Assembly: GCF_033473495.1 (NCBI RefSeq)
Contig: NC_088935.1
Span: 992,001 to 1,056,000 of the forward strand
Reading direction: 5' to 3'
Source of the DNA: Cercospora beticola
Lineage: Eukaryota > Ascomycota > Dothideomycetes > Mycosphaerellales > Mycosphaerellaceae
DNA length: 64,000 nt
Shown: positions 1-11,197 of the stretch, piece by piece
How the letters are laid out: each line of letters begins with the position of its first letter
How positions within the stretch are numbered: the stretch's first letter is position 1
Made by a program: the position numbers and the translations under genes
Notes under the pieces: model-generated
What the model was told of the DNA's origin: nothing
The model's database searches: none
The model's input: the letters and a program-made list of their open reading frames with translations, nothing else

Positions 1-946
1 CACCTTCTCATAGTCTCTGCAAGCGATTGCGGCCTTCACTGGAAAGTACGTTTGCGTGTCAGCGAGCATCACAATCCCGCCTGCCTTGACCAGCATCGCC
101 GAAATGAATTACGAACTGAGTGGTGTCTTTGAGGTATTCCACGGCCCTGGATCTCGCAAAACCCTCTCTGCCTGCCTGCTCATTCGTAGAGCTATTGCGT
201 TCGATGAGCCGGTTCCCATGCGCAAGTCTGGCTCTCGTGGAGAGTGGAACCATGTATGAGACTCAACTGTTCCAGCTCAGCTCTCGGCTTGCAGCCAAGC
301 CAGAGCACACACGTGTCGCTCTTGCGTATTGCGCACATGCAGAGTAGCTCGCTGTCTCCTGAAAGCCACTTGTACTGTGCGCAGGCTATCGCTCTAGATG
401 ATTCGAAGTCCATTTTAATGCTTTCATCGCTAGCACAGACCAGTGTTTCGTGTTTCGTGCTATGGCAGCTCGGGACTGTTGTGCAACTCATCGCCGTGGT
501 GTCAGCTTACTCAGTCGCAGCAGTGGTACTGCAGATGCCATCACGCCATGCTGTGATCTCCAGACAGTCTAGACCCAGAACTGAAGTCATACAGTGAAAG
601 ATGGAGGTGAGAAGACGGAGCAGAGTCATGAGGTAAATCGCTATTTCGCATTGCCAGGATGTGGCTTCCAGAACGTGGCTGATGAGTGGGCCACATGAAA
701 GGGGTTGAAGCGCGTTCCACACACCGCGCGGCACACCTCATACCTACAACGTCCACTCACTTCTTCGTCCTGTCGACCACACTCCCTTGATCTTTCGCAT
801 AGCACAGTTTGTGCAAATCCATTCTTTTGAGAAGAAGCACACACCCTCCGCAAACGAACGGACAACAGAAGCGACAGCGAGCGTCCGAAGCGCAAAACCA
901 CACATTCCCTTAATTAACGAAACACTACATCACTACCAACACCACC
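1..946. other. Intergenic stretch at the left edge; no supportable gene
   Basis: Several short overlapping open frames exist on both strands (the longest about 117 codons), but none has a recognisable domain, signal peptide or conserved-looking composition, and they overlap one another. The last 150 bases or so are an A/C-rich leader ending in a run of CACCA-like triplets before the GH17 start codon, as expected of a fungal 5' UTR. The 3' end of an upstream gene may lie here. Confidence 0.5.
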
Positions 947-1921
947 ATGAGGACCACCCTCGCCGCACTCGCGCTGGCCGCAGTGCCTGCCGTTCTCGCC
1001 GTCGAAAAAGGCATGCACGGCTTCGCCCTCGGCACCAAGAACCCCGACGGCACCTGCAAATTCCAAACCGACTACGAACAAGACTTCGACGCAATCAAAG
1101 CCGCTTCCGGCTCGACTCTCGTGCGCGGCTACTCCGCCTCGGACTGCAACTGCGCACAAGAAATTCTGCCAGCTGCCAAAGCTAAGGGCTTCAAAGTCGT
1201 TTTGGGCGTTTGGCCTGATGTGGAGGAGAGCTTCAATAAGGATAAGGGAGCTTTGGTGGACCATGCAACGAAGTTCAAGGAGCAGGTCTATGCTGTAACT
1301 GTTGGGTCTGAGACTCTTTACAGGGGTAATTTTACTGGAGAGGAGCTGTTGGAGAAGATTTTGGATGTCAAGGAGGCATTGGGTGGAGATGTGAAGGTTG
1401 GAACAGCGGACTCGTGGAATAAGTGGGCAGATGGAACTGGTGATGCTGTGATCAATGGAGGTGTTGATCTGATCATGGCAAACGGTTTCTCGTACTGGCA
1501 AGGTGCTGCTGCTGGCGACAAGGCCAAGGAGGTGTATCTGGATGACATCCAGCAGGCCCTAGGACATATCCAGGAAGTGTCCGGTTCGCTCGATGCTATT
1601 GAGTTCTGGAATGGCGAGACTGGCTGGCCGACAGATGGTGGAAGTGACTACGAGGCTGCCGAGGCCGGTACCAAGAATGCAGAGGCTTTCTACCAGCATG
1701 CTTTCTGCGGTGCTCTGGACTGGGGCATCAACGCTTTCTTCTTCGAGGCCTTCGACGAGTAAGTTCTCGCTGCATGCAACGCACCCGTAGGCGTACGATA
1801 CTGACAGTTTGATAGACCATGGAAGCCAGAGTCCATCGGTGACAACGGCGTTGCCAAGGACGAGACCAAATGGGGCGCAATGACTGCCGACCGCAAGACC
1901 AAGTTCAACCTCCAGTGCTAA
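947..1921 (+). CDS. Secreted GH17 glucan endo-1,3-beta-glucosidase (Bgl2-like)
   Basis: Predicted cell-wall beta-1,3-glucanase/glucanosyltransferase of glycoside hydrolase family 17, acting on wall glucan outside the cell. Two exons, 947-1758 and 1816-1921. The 57-nt intron starts GTAAGT and ends GATAG, and splicing restores the family-typical ending EPWKPESIGDNGVAKDE. The product has 305 residues, close to yeast Bgl2. Residues 1-18 form a signal peptide (MRTTLAALALAAVPAVLA). The proton donor is in VTVGSETLYRG (about residue 125) and the nucleophile Glu in FWNGETGWPTDGG (about residue 225). No GPI-anchor signal or C-terminal extension is seen. The start is supported by a CACCACCATGA context and the signal peptide. 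Family assignment is firm; the exact activity (hydrolase or transferase) is inferred. Confidence 0.93.
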
Positions 1922-3248
1922 GCTCGCACGCCCGAGACACCTGACGACACAATATGGCTGCTCATCTCATCTGCATTGGGTTGCGAGGGATCTCTCAGAA
2001 CCGCCTACGTAGCGTGACTCGGACTGCTGGGGAGCGTGAGAGAGCGTTAAGCACGTAATTTACGAGAATACATAGTGCCAGCACTCCAATACCGAGCGGC
2101 ATTGCGCCTCTCTCACCCTCGCCTTCGGCTCGAGCTCCTTTGTTGCCTCTACGAAATAATACCATCTTTTTTGAGGGCCTATGCCTTACGCGCTTGAGTA
2201 TCAGATATCGTCGCTGTTGCTCGCCTCGCTTGTATGGGAATCTAGTTGCATTGTCGCGTTATGTTGTGTATTATCACGCTCGCTGGCGATCCAAGTCATG
2301 CTCAGTAGGCGGCTCGGCGGATGTCATGCACGCCGCCCACGCTCGAATCCTTGCCGTTGATCTGCCGCGCATAAGCGTGGCATGAAAGCCCGTGCGTCTG
2401 CACGTCTTCTCGTCACATCTCCTGGCTTCACTTGTTAGACCTTGGTTGACATCGTGCACTTCACTTCGTCTTCTCATGCCCGTTTGGGACAACCCGACTC
2501 GCGCATTGGCGATGGTGTATAACAACATGTTGAAACCGTCGATGCCATCACGGTCATGACGAACTTGCCGAACAATCCGCCAATATGGCCAGGTGCGACT
2601 GGCTCGCCCAGCACGGGCTTCTCTGCTCGAAGCTATCGTAGCGCTGGTCTACACCCGAGATGCTCCCCCGATACCAACAGGTCGGTGCACGACGACTTAA
2701 GGGGACGTGTATAAGAATCGCTGCCCAATGGTCCAGGCAACACGATGCATTGGCATGAGGCAAATGAAGACTTTTCTGGGAGCAAAGCGTAGCTTTTCGG
2801 CGCAGAGCTGTTTGCTGTGCGGGAGCACATTGCTGCAATCGTCTTGTGTCGTGAGACAGGCGCGGAGATGTGAGAAAGAAGCGCGGCGAAGTGTTTGCAG
2901 AGACGTGGTCGCCGGCGAGCGCAGACGTCGTTGGAGGAAGCCTTCACCAGCACCTTCACATTCGCCTTTACCCGTCTGTGCAACATGATCCCTGTCACTT
3001 GACCATTGCTGCAGTTCTGTCTAGTTTGCAGGCGCACCTACCAGCAGTTGACAATCACAGCAACTCTTATTGTCCGTCTTGGCCTTGCGCACCAAATCCG
3101 TTCCACTGTCTTCATCTCGTGCTCCGCACCGCGCGCAACATCGCATCTATGCACTTGCACAACTACCGCCGTATCCCACAACAGTATTGGCTCGATTCCA
3201 CTGACCAAGCAGGCGCGCCTGCCCACTTCACTTTGATTCAGCGTCAGG
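1922..3248. other. 1.3-kb intergenic region; no gene recognised
   Basis: Holds the 3' flank of the GH17 gene and the promoter of the disordered-protein gene. Short opposing frames (up to about 156 codons, reading into the next gene) lack homology cues and look like chance frames in moderately GC-rich DNA. The last 250 bases are C/T-rich, like a leader. Confidence 0.5.
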
Positions 3249-4850
3249 ATGCCGCGAGACCGCGAACGGCTATTCAACGAAGCAAGAAAAACCAGGTGCT
3301 CAGGCTCCAGCGACAGTCGACGATCATCAACGACCGTTGACGAGAATGGCTGCATCATCACCAGAGGTTTCGTGATCCCCAGCCGCTCGTCTTCACAATC
3401 CTCACTTGCAAGAAGCACCACTTCCTCCTTCGAAATCCCAAGCACTCCGCTCTCACCAATGGAGCCTCCGACACCAGGCTTCGCGCGGCCGAAGCCGATT
3501 GAAAGCGCTCTGCGCACAAGCACATCAGCCATCTCGCTGTCGCGCGCAGTTCATGGCGTAACGCTCTCCAGTCGCCCGGAGCCAGAACGCCGACAGACAT
3601 GGCAATCTATGGGCAGCTCAAGCGCATCAAACAGTCGCTGGAATGACGATGACCTCCTAGCCACGACGTGCAGTTCTCAGTCTGGGCAGAACTTCCAAGT
3701 CCCTCAAGGCCCGCAAGTCGTTGCTCCAGCGCGCACAAAGACGAAACGCTCTCGTCCGCCTCCACCGAAGACAACGACTAACTTCCGTCGCGTCAGAAGC
3801 GAGCAGAGCAATTTGCAACAGCTTGTAGCGCGAGAAAGCGGGAAGGAGAGATCAAAGTCGACTCACGTGGCCTTGGATCGCTACGACAAAAAGGCTCACA
3901 ATGAGCCTGCAGTCAAAATCGTCGCCCCCGAGCAAGCTGATGATGCTATTGCATCCGACAGCGAGGACGACAATATCGCATCTGACGGTTTGTTGCGGAG
4001 CATGACCATTCGACGTAACCGTCTCGGTTACGCAACACGTCGTGCGATGACTGACGAGAAAAATGCTGCTCTTATGCAGCAGGTACAACTTGCACCAACG
4101 CCAGCGAATCTCTACTCCGCAATCGACACGCCCATTGCGGACGCTTCGGATGCTGGAGCAGACCTGGTCAAGGTCTCACAAAAGCTGGAGCTCGTTTCTG
4201 CAAGCCTCGCCGACAATGCCATCGCATCTGACAGCGAGGATGACGACTATACCTGCAAAGGCGATCCGAAAATGACAGCTGCACTCAGACAAGCAGCCTT
4301 GCACCGTGAGCGCAACGTTGCCATACATGTCTCTCACGATGGCTTGCACGACGAGCCTGCACTGGAGCTTCAGAAGCGCTCAATGTCTGACGCAGCAGTC
4401 GCCGTCCGTCTTGCCGAGCCTAGCAGTAACTCCCCTCACAAGCGCAACTTCTCGACAGGCAGTGCTACTGTCAGACTGTTACCACCCAATGCGTCTGTCT
4501 CCAAGTCCAGCGATGTCGACGACCTCGAGACTCCAATCGAAGTTAAGACCTACGATACCAGCTCAGCTCTTGCTATGAGATCTCTGCGACCATCGAGGAC
4601 AAGGCCGAAACCTGCCAAGGGAGTACTGAAAAAGAGTGGATCACCTCCATCAACAGGCGCTTCTACAACCGAATGCTCGCCTACGAAAAAAGTCCAGACA
4701 CGCAACAGAAGTGGAAGCGGTGAAGTTGTAGGGGGCATGGTGCGCCCGAAGTCTCCGCCGAGAATGACTGCCGACGGTGTCTTCAGACCAGGACAGGTCA
4801 CGGCGGCTGAAATGAGGAGGCTGACTGAAGCTGCTGATATCTTTCAGTGA
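3249..4850 (+). CDS. Disordered Ser/Arg-rich protein with duplicated acidic motif
   Basis: One uninterrupted frame of 533 residues with no recognised catalytic domain. It is rich in Ser, Thr, Arg and Pro, with poly-basic patches such as RTKTKRSRPPPPK that could serve as a nuclear-localisation signal. An acidic casein-kinase-2-like motif, AIASDSEDD, occurs at about residues 234-242 and again at about 321-329, each in a similar context (ADDA/ADNA before it). The C-terminus (RPKSPPRMTADGVFRPGQVTAAEM) looks like a short conserved tail. No signal peptide or membrane segment is visible. The start is the first ATG of the long frame. Function unknown; length and codon regularity make it a real gene. 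Confidence 0.75.
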   Translation: MPRDRERLFNEARKTRCSGSSDSRRSSTTVDENGCIITRGFVIPSRSSSQSSLARSTTSSFEIPSTPLSPMEPPTPGFARPKPIESALRTSTSAISLSRAVHGVTLSSRPEPERRQTWQSMGSSSASNSRWNDDDLLATTCSSQSGQNFQVPQGPQVVAPARTKTKRSRPPPPKTTTNFRRVRSEQSNLQQLVARESGKERSKSTHVALDRYDKKAHNEPAVKIVAPEQADDAIASDSEDDNIASDGLLRSMTIRRNRLGYATRRAMTDEKNAALMQQVQLAPTPANLYSAIDTPIADASDAGADLVKVSQKLELVSASLADNAIASDSEDDDYTCKGDPKMTAALRQAALHRERNVAIHVSHDGLHDEPALELQKRSMSDAAVAVRLAEPSSNSPHKRNFSTGSATVRLLPPNASVSKSSDVDDLETPIEVKTYDTSSALAMRSLRPSRTRPKPAKGVLKKSGSPPSTGASTTECSPTKKVQTRNRSGSGEVVGGMVRPKSPPRMTADGVFRPGQVTAAEMRRLTEAADIFQ

Positions 4851-5141
4851 TGCAGAAGCATATGCGGCATCAAGGAGAAAAGTCAGGAAAGAGCGAAATA
4901 TCGAGAGAAGCTCAAACTCCTGCAATAATGCGTAATGAGGAAAAGGGGAACGAGGTTCACATTTCGGCGTTCTTGTTATCGGCATCGTTGAGATACCCCA
5001 TTCGAAGCTCAGATGAAGCTTTTGTTTTCTATGTACACTTCCCACAGTATGCACAGTCTCTGGCCCAGAAGCCGGCGTGCTCAATTCTAGCATGTTAAAT
5101 AGCGGGCAGGAGACAGATCGGGCCACACAGCACATCGCAGC

Positions 5142-6662
5142 CTAAGCTGGCGAGAGAGCCTCCTTGTGATATTTTGCTGGAACGAAAGGCATTTTCGATA
5201 CGACAGCTTTTCTTGCTTTTCCTCGGACTTTGACTTGGACTTCTGTTCCGGCTTTGTGTTGACCGTCTTTGATGTAGCCCATTGCGATGTTCTTCTTGAG
5301 AGTTGGTGAGGGGCAGCCTGAGGTTATGCGGCCGATGACTTGTCCGTCTGTGATGCAGGGGTCAGTCTATAACAATTTTTTGAGCAAGTCAGGAGGAAAC
5401 TTACCTTTATCCATAACCTCAGCTCCTTCGCGCGCAGGAGCACCTTCAACAACGAACCCAACTCTTCGCCGTGTAACACCCACACCACCTTCCTTCTTCG
5501 GTGTAATCTGTGGCACAATCGTCTCCGCACCATTGAAATTCGCTCGCTCGCCAGATCGTCGAGATTTCGGTATAACCCAGCTAAGGGCGGCTTCCACCGG
5601 CGTAGTCGTGTCGTCCAAGTCATGCCCGTACAAACACATTCCAGCCTCCAATCGCAGCGAATCCCGAGCGCCCAGACCTGCAAAGCGGAGACGATCGGGT
5701 GTGCCGGTTTCGAGGAGGAATTTTGTCACTTCGACGGTTTGGGAGGGGTGGATGGATAGCTCGAAGCCGTCTTCGCCTGTGTAGCCTCCTCGGGATGCGA
5801 CGATGGGGAGAGACTCGCCTGAAGGGAGGTTTAGGGTTATGTATTTTAGGTTGCCGAAGTACCATTTCGAGAGGTCGACTTTGCAGTTTGGTGCGAGAGC
5901 GGATTGGAGGATCTCGCCGGAGAGGGGCCCTTGCAGGGCGATCAGGCCGTAGGGTTGTTTGTCGGCTTCTAGGTGGCGGAGGGAGACGACTGGGTTTACG
6001 GTGTTGTCCCAGTTGGAAATGGCAGAGGACAGGTAATTGTAGTCTTTCTCTCGACAGCCGGCGTTTGTGACCATGTAGAAGAGATGCTTTGGGCCGGCTT
6101 CAAGGCGTGTGATGATGCAGTCGTCGCCGATGCCGCCCGTTTGGGGAAGAAGCAGGGTGGAGAGCGTGGACTGGCCTACTGGGAGCTCTTTGAGGCCTGA
6201 TGGAGTCAGGCTCTCGAGGAAGGCTTCGGCTCCTGGTCCCTCGACATGGTATTGTACCATGTGGCCCACGTCGAAAAGGGACGCTTTCTCGCGGGTCCAG
6301 GCATGGGATTCGCCTACTGAGAGATCGGAGTACTGCACTGGCATGCTGTAGCCGCCGAAGGGGACCATTTTGGCGTCATGTTCCAGGTGGAGATCGTACA
6401 ATGCTGTTCGTCCTGGGCTTGATTCTGTGTACATTTGCGGTGCCGGTGAAGCACTCGAACTTTCAGCTCGTTTCTGCTGCACGAAGGAGCTGGTGAAGAA
6501 AGTCTTGGCTTTTACTTCGCCATGTTGTGGGCGAGTCGACTTTGTGGTGATGCTTCTGGACGATACTGCTGTGGCCACTGCAGCTCGTCCGGTGGTGCGT
6601 GAAGCACTTAAGGCATTTCGTAGTGGCAGGACCGCCCTTGAAGCTGTCCGGCTTGCAGCCAT
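5142..6662 (-). CDS. GCV1: Aminomethyltransferase, glycine cleavage system T protein (mitochondrial)
   Basis: T protein of the mitochondrial glycine cleavage complex: transfers the methylene group from the H-protein aminomethyl arm to tetrahydrofolate, releasing ammonia. Exons on the minus strand are 6662-5405 and 5347-5142; the 57-nt intron begins GTAAGT and ends CACAG. Splicing gives 487 residues and restores the ending [26 protein letters not shown] typical of the C-terminal barrel. The first 70 or so residues are rich in Arg, Ser and Ala with almost no acids, consistent with a mitochondrial presequence. Family motifs include [48 protein letters not shown] and [18 protein letters not shown]. 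It is divergent from VMA5 across 390 bp. Confidence 0.95.
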
Positions 6663-7052
6663 TGTATTCGGTCCGTCGCCCTCTTTGGATTACAGGTTGG
6701 ACATGCGCGATATGTTATTGACCTGGCCGAACCTTCGGAAGGAGTTGCGATGTGTGAGGTCAAAGGCAGGCGTAGTCACAGTAGAACGCTGTTATATGAC
6801 AGATCTCTGTTTTGCCCATTGGATGGGTGCCAGATACCGATAGAGTCAACGGATGCGGGCACCGAACTAGTCTCGCGGCTCAGGCCGCCTGAACGCTTGG
6901 CGTTTGAACGCCGACCTTGTGTTGTCAACGTCACGAGGGCCTCGAGCTTGAGACTATTCCAGAGCTCTCTGCGAGAGCTTCACACTCGACGCGAGTGAGC
7001 ATAGGATCGACTTCGCTGGACCGACCGTTCCTCCCTACCGCAATCCTCCGAC
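6663..7052. promoter_or_regulatory. Divergent GCV1/VMA5 promoter region
   Basis: 390 bp between two head-to-head start codons, so it must contain both promoters and both leaders. No coding frame is credible. The VMA5-proximal third carries four short perfect inverted repeats, annotated separately. Confidence 0.7.
6875..6997 (+). repeat. Four closely spaced perfect short inverted repeats upstream of VMA5
   Basis: Seen directly: GCGGC-TCAG-GCCGC (6875-6888), GGCGTT-TG-AACGCC (6899-6912), AGCTCTC-TGC-GAGAGCT (6963-6979) and CACTCG-ACG-CGAGTG (6983-6997). The last two are only 3 bases apart and end 55 bases before the VMA5 ATG, so they could fold as two tandem hairpins in the mRNA leader. They could also be bound as DNA half-site pairs. 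Function is not known. Confidence 0.5.
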
Positions 7053-8346
7053 ATGCCTCCTCAGATCTTCTTTCTAGTCTCATTGCCGACCTCAATCTCG
7101 CCTGCCAACTCCCGCGACGAAGCTCTCACCACATTACGCTCCGCCGTGAACCCAGATAATGGCACGACATACCCCTTTGCCATTCCCGAGTTCAAGATCG
7201 GGACTCTAGACGCGCTGGTGCAGCAGGCAGATGAGCTAGCAAAGCTGGAGCAAGGTTGCAAAGGCGTCGTCGACAAGGTCGGAGACTCGCTGCGATCATT
7301 ACTCGAAGGCGATGAGGAGAAGCTGCAGGAACAAAAGGTGGTGAATGACAGTATGTGAAACAGCTCAGCTGAGCTTCAATGGTATATCATGCTGAACTAG
7401 ATTGCAGAGCCGGTTGAGAACTACCTCCAATCGTTCCAGTGGAATAAAGTCAAATATCGGGCGGACAAGCCCATTGCTGAACTGATTGACAGCCTGCAAA
7501 AAGAGATTGCTGCAGTGGATAACGATGTGAAGGCAAAATTCAGCCAGTACAACCAGACCAAGACAAATTTGGCCACCTTACAGCGCTCTCAGACCGGCAA
7601 CCTCTCCCAAAAGTCCCTCAACGCAGTAGTGAACCCAGACACTCTGATTCAACCGGACCAGTCCGAATATCTCCAGCAACACTTGATCGCCGTGCCTTCG
7701 CAGCTTGTCAAGGACTTCCTGAAAACATACGAGTCGATAGCACCCATGGTCGTGCCTCGATCAGCGCAGCTACTGGCCAAAGACGACGAATTCCAGCTAT
7801 TCGTGGTGACGACTTTCAAGAAACATGCATCAGAGTTCGTGCACAAGTGCAGAGAGCACAGGTGGACGCCGCGCGAGTTGAAATTCACCGACGGAGGCAG
7901 AGACGCGGAAGAGGCAGAATTGAGGAAGCTAGAGAAGGAAGAGAGGAAGACTTGGGGCGAGGCTTTACGGCTAGGACGCACAGGATACAGTGATGCAGTC
8001 ATGGGCTGGATCCATGTGCTCACGTTGCGAGTTTTCGTGGAGACGGTGTTGAGATACGGTCTTCCGCTGGCATACGTCTGCGGCTTGGTCAAGGTAAGTC
8101 TGACTCTCGTGCCCCTGGCCATCAACATACTTACCCTACACACAGACAACACCCAAACTCTCCAAAAAGGCCAAGACTGGGCTCGATAATCGGTTCTCTG
8201 ATCTCGGTGGCAATGCTCTCAGCCGAGACAAGAAAGGGCGGCCGCAGCAGGACGACAGCGCGATGCAACAAGAGATGGCGGGTGCCGGCCTAGGCGGCGA
8301 CCAAGGCTATGAGCCTTATGTCTTTTACGAATTCGAAATCATATAG
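7053..8346 (+). CDS. VMA5: V-type proton ATPase subunit C
   Basis: Subunit C of the vacuolar H+-ATPase, the stalk subunit joining the V1 sector to the stator and involved in reversible assembly. Three exons: 7053-7350, 7408-8093 and 8146-8346. Introns are GTATGT...TTGCAG (57 nt) and GTAAGT...ACACAG (52 nt). The product has 394 residues, as usual for the family. The N-terminus (PQIFFLVSLPTSISP) and the blocks FKIGTLDALVQQADELAKLE, FQWNKVKYR, RHGLPLA-like RYGLPLAYVCGLVK and the C-terminal YVFYEFEI are family signatures. Cytosolic face of the vacuole. The start is set by the family N-terminus. Confidence 0.96.
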
Positions 8347-9706
8347 CGAATTGTGAATGGCGAAGAAAGATAGACGAAGCGAACTCTGGCTCCATGCCTA
8401 GCAGCTCGGAGTCATGTGGCCATCGTGGACCCACGCTCCGTACTCGACACTCCCATGCAGTGCGAATGTTGGCTGGCTCAGATGAGCAGGGCATCAAAGG
8501 TATCACTGGTCGAGGCGTGATAGCGAACGCGAAGCACTGCAAGATGCTCGCGCGAGCATCATGTCCGCCGATGCGCCACACATTCGAGATGGCCGCCACA
8601 CTGAGACCGCTTGACACCGTCTACCGTACCTACTCGATGGAGTCGTGAATTGATTCAGCCGCACGAGTGGAGCTCTAGCGCAATCTCTTCTTTTCCCGCT
8701 CCCTTGTCACGACAGGAAACTGCAGCGATCTCGTGCTGGCTTCGCAGTGAGACACGCAGACGCCATGCTTGCCACTCAAAAGTCAATTGTCAGCGCTCAA
8801 GACAAAGCAGCAGACGTCTATTTGTGCGAGGGCGAAGTAGTGAGAGCAGCAAGCGAGGGTCGTCAGGCCACCTGAAATTGTGGGGCCCTGACCAGCTAAG
8901 CTTGAAATAGCACAAGTCGCAATCCTTCGGTACACCTCATGCAGCAGTAGTTCGGCAGCGAACAACAGCCACCACTTTCTGGGCGATCTGGCCGATGTCG
9001 TCGCTGTTGGTTTTTGGAGCATCGACGGCCAGTTCCATGCGCCGCGACTGTCTCACGATGGAGAGCGCTTGCTTGCGAGCTGCGGTTTGCTGCGGCGGGC
9101 GCTTGCACGAAAGACGAACAACTACGCCGCAATGTCTCACCTGGACTAGCATTGTGCGCGCCTGCAGCTACGAGGACTCATAAGAAGGCGCAAGTCGGAC
9201 ATGAGAGGGTTCGGCCAAACTTACTGCCACCGCTGGCCGAAAGGATCGATCAGCCCGGTCTACCTCCTCTTCTGCCCACATACCATCCCGCCCGTTTCGC
9301 CCCCACTATCAGCTGAAAGGTCAAACCAATTTGCGCAACGATTCCTTCAGGCGGACGAGCACCCAGCCTAGGAACCGACCTGCAGCTGAGGAGTTGGTGC
9401 AACAATCTGCCGAGATCCAGCTGATTAAGTGTCTACTCCCTCTCACATTGTCTCTTTTCGCATTCCTTCCACACCCATTTCCTTTGCACTTCGAGCTTTG
9501 AGCCGAGAACAATCGCATTTGAACAGAAGAAACAAGCAAGAGCACTGTCGGGTCATCAATCTAGCCGCCTATTCACCCTTCACCGGTCTACACCTTGTGT
9601 CTGACGCATAGCTTCGTCCCACCATTTGGCCTGCTTTTTTTCTGTTGCCACATTTCGTCCTACCTGTACGATCGCTTCTTGCGCGTGAGCAAGATCAACA
9701 GCCTCG
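8347..9706. other. 1.36-kb intergenic region; no gene recognised
   Basis: 3' flank of VMA5 and long promoter/leader of the next gene. Frames of up to about 100 codons on either strand show no domain and Cys/Arg-rich, non-protein-like composition. The last 300 bases are C/T-rich with a T-tract (near 9635-9650), typical of a fungal leader. Confidence 0.5.
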
Positions 9707-11197
9707 ATGGCTTATTACGGCGACAACGGCGGCTACGATATCTACGGGCGTCCGCTGAGACGGCCCTCACCACATCATATGCGAAGCGACAACGCAGGCT
9801 TCCTGGACCCAGGATATGGCGGGGGTTTACACCGAAGCAGATCTACAGGAGCGAGACCGATGCCTCAAATCAATGTTTACAACAAGATGTACCAAGACAA
9901 TGAGAGCCGAACACCGTCGCCTATGCCATACCCAGTTATGCCTCCAGTCATGCCGCAGTACGTGCCATACCCAGTCGCGGAGAGCTCACGTCGCGCTTCG
10001 CCGCGTGGCTCTCCTGCAGGTCGAGGTCGCAGCACGAGCCGAGGACTGGCAGAGGGTATAGATGGGCTACTCTCGGCTGAATTGGCAGACATGGCAATCG
10101 AGCATCGTTACGGCCGATCGCGGTCGCGAGGTCGTTCTGATGCGCCATCGTACACAGCTGGACTAGCAGAGTACCAGCTAGCCGAGCAAGCCAAAGAATT
10201 GCGACGCCTTTCTCAAGAGAGACAGTGGAGGCTGGAAGAAGAGAAGCTCAGGAATCAGATCAAGCTTGAGGCATTGGCCGCCGAATCAAAACGAGAACGC
10301 GAGGAGCGCGAAGCCGAGGATCGCAAGAAGCGCATCGAGGAAGACTGGGAGCGCCGGTTACGCTTAGAACGCGAAAAGAAAGACGCCGCTGAGAAGGCCG
10401 CAGTCGAAGAGTACGAACGCAAGCAACGCGAGGCCAAGAAAAGAGCCGAGGACGCAGAACGCGCAGTCAAGGAAAAGATTGAGCGCGAAGCACGAGAAAA
10501 GAAGCAGAAAGACAAGGAACTGTACGAAGAGTTCAAACGGCGCGAGAAAGAGGAGGAAGAGAAACAGAAGCGCGAATGGGAAGAGTTTGAACGGAAACGC
10601 AAAGAGAAGGAGGAGAAAGAGAAGAAGAAGAAGGCCGACGAGGAGAAGGCGTTCCAAGAGCAAATGCGCGAACGTCTGAGAGCATTGGGCTACACGGAGC
10701 AGACGATTGATATTATGGTCGACAAAGAGAAGACCAAGAACTTCCAGCAGGAAGTGAACGCTCGCCCGCGGAGCCAAGACCGACGAACAACGACAACGAC
10801 CACACAGCAGACTCTGGTCGCATGGAATCCACCGGCACGCGCTCCGGTGTACCCCAAAGTGCACAAGGACTACATCGAGCTCAAGACGTTGGAATACTAC
10901 CAGTTGCCATGGCACTACGATCGCGTAAGTCATTATCCCTGCCGCACTACTGTAACCTATTCACTGACGCCTGCCACCTTTTGTGAACAGGATGACCCAG
11001 ATTTTATCATCATTCAGCGCGACATGGACAAGAGACATACTGACGTTTTGTTTGAGCATACGGCAAGAATACGCAAAGGCGCCTTGCTTCTCGAGGCACC
11101 AAAGAAGGAGCAGAAATTCGCAATGTACAGAAAGCGGTCACGCAGCAGGCACGGGCATGGCGCTGTTATTGAGAAAGGCGTCCTCAGGCTAGCTTGA
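9707..11197 (+). CDS. Coiled-coil protein with C-terminal DUF8035-like domain
   Basis: Exons 9707-10924 and 10991-11197 give 474 residues. The 66-nt intron (GTAAGT...GAACAG) has no in-frame stop and a length divisible by three, so the unspliced frame also stays open (496 residues). Splicing restores LPWHYDR-DDPDFIIIQRDMD, matching the (W/Y)-(D/E)-DxDxxxI(I/L)I(K/Q)R pattern of fungal DUF8035 proteins (family name recalled, not searched). Residues 1-130 are Pro/Ser/Arg-rich and disordered. Residues about 160-325 form a long, highly charged Glu/Lys/Arg coiled coil, followed by RLRALGYTEQTIDIMVD, which resembles a short helical motif. Function unknown; common in filamentous ascomycetes. Confidence 0.85.
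   Translation: MAYYGDNGGYDIYGRPLRRPSPHHMRSDNAGFLDPGYGGGLHRSRSTGARPMPQINVYNKMYQDNESRTPSPMPYPVMPPVMPQYVPYPVAESSRRASPRGSPAGRGRSTSRGLAEGIDGLLSAELADMAIEHRYGRSRSRGRSDAPSYTAGLAEYQLAEQAKELRRLSQERQWRLEEEKLRNQIKLEALAAESKREREEREAEDRKKRIEEDWERRLRLEREKKDAAEKAAVEEYERKQREAKKRAEDAERAVKEKIEREAREKKQKDKELYEEFKRREKEEEEKQKREWEEFERKRKEKEEKEKKKKADEEKAFQEQMRERLRALGYTEQTIDIMVDKEKTKNFQQEVNARPRSQDRRTTTTTTQQTLVAWNPPARAPVYPKVHKDYIELKTLEYYQLPWHYDRVSHYPCRTTVTYSLTPATFCEQDDPDFIIIQRDMDKRHTDVLFEHTARIRKGALLLEAPKKEQKFAMYRKRSRSRHGHGAVIEKGVLRLA

Noticed and set aside
2335..2360. Possible tRNA B-box-like GCTCGAATCC
   Set aside because: No matching A-box or cloverleaf could be built around it.
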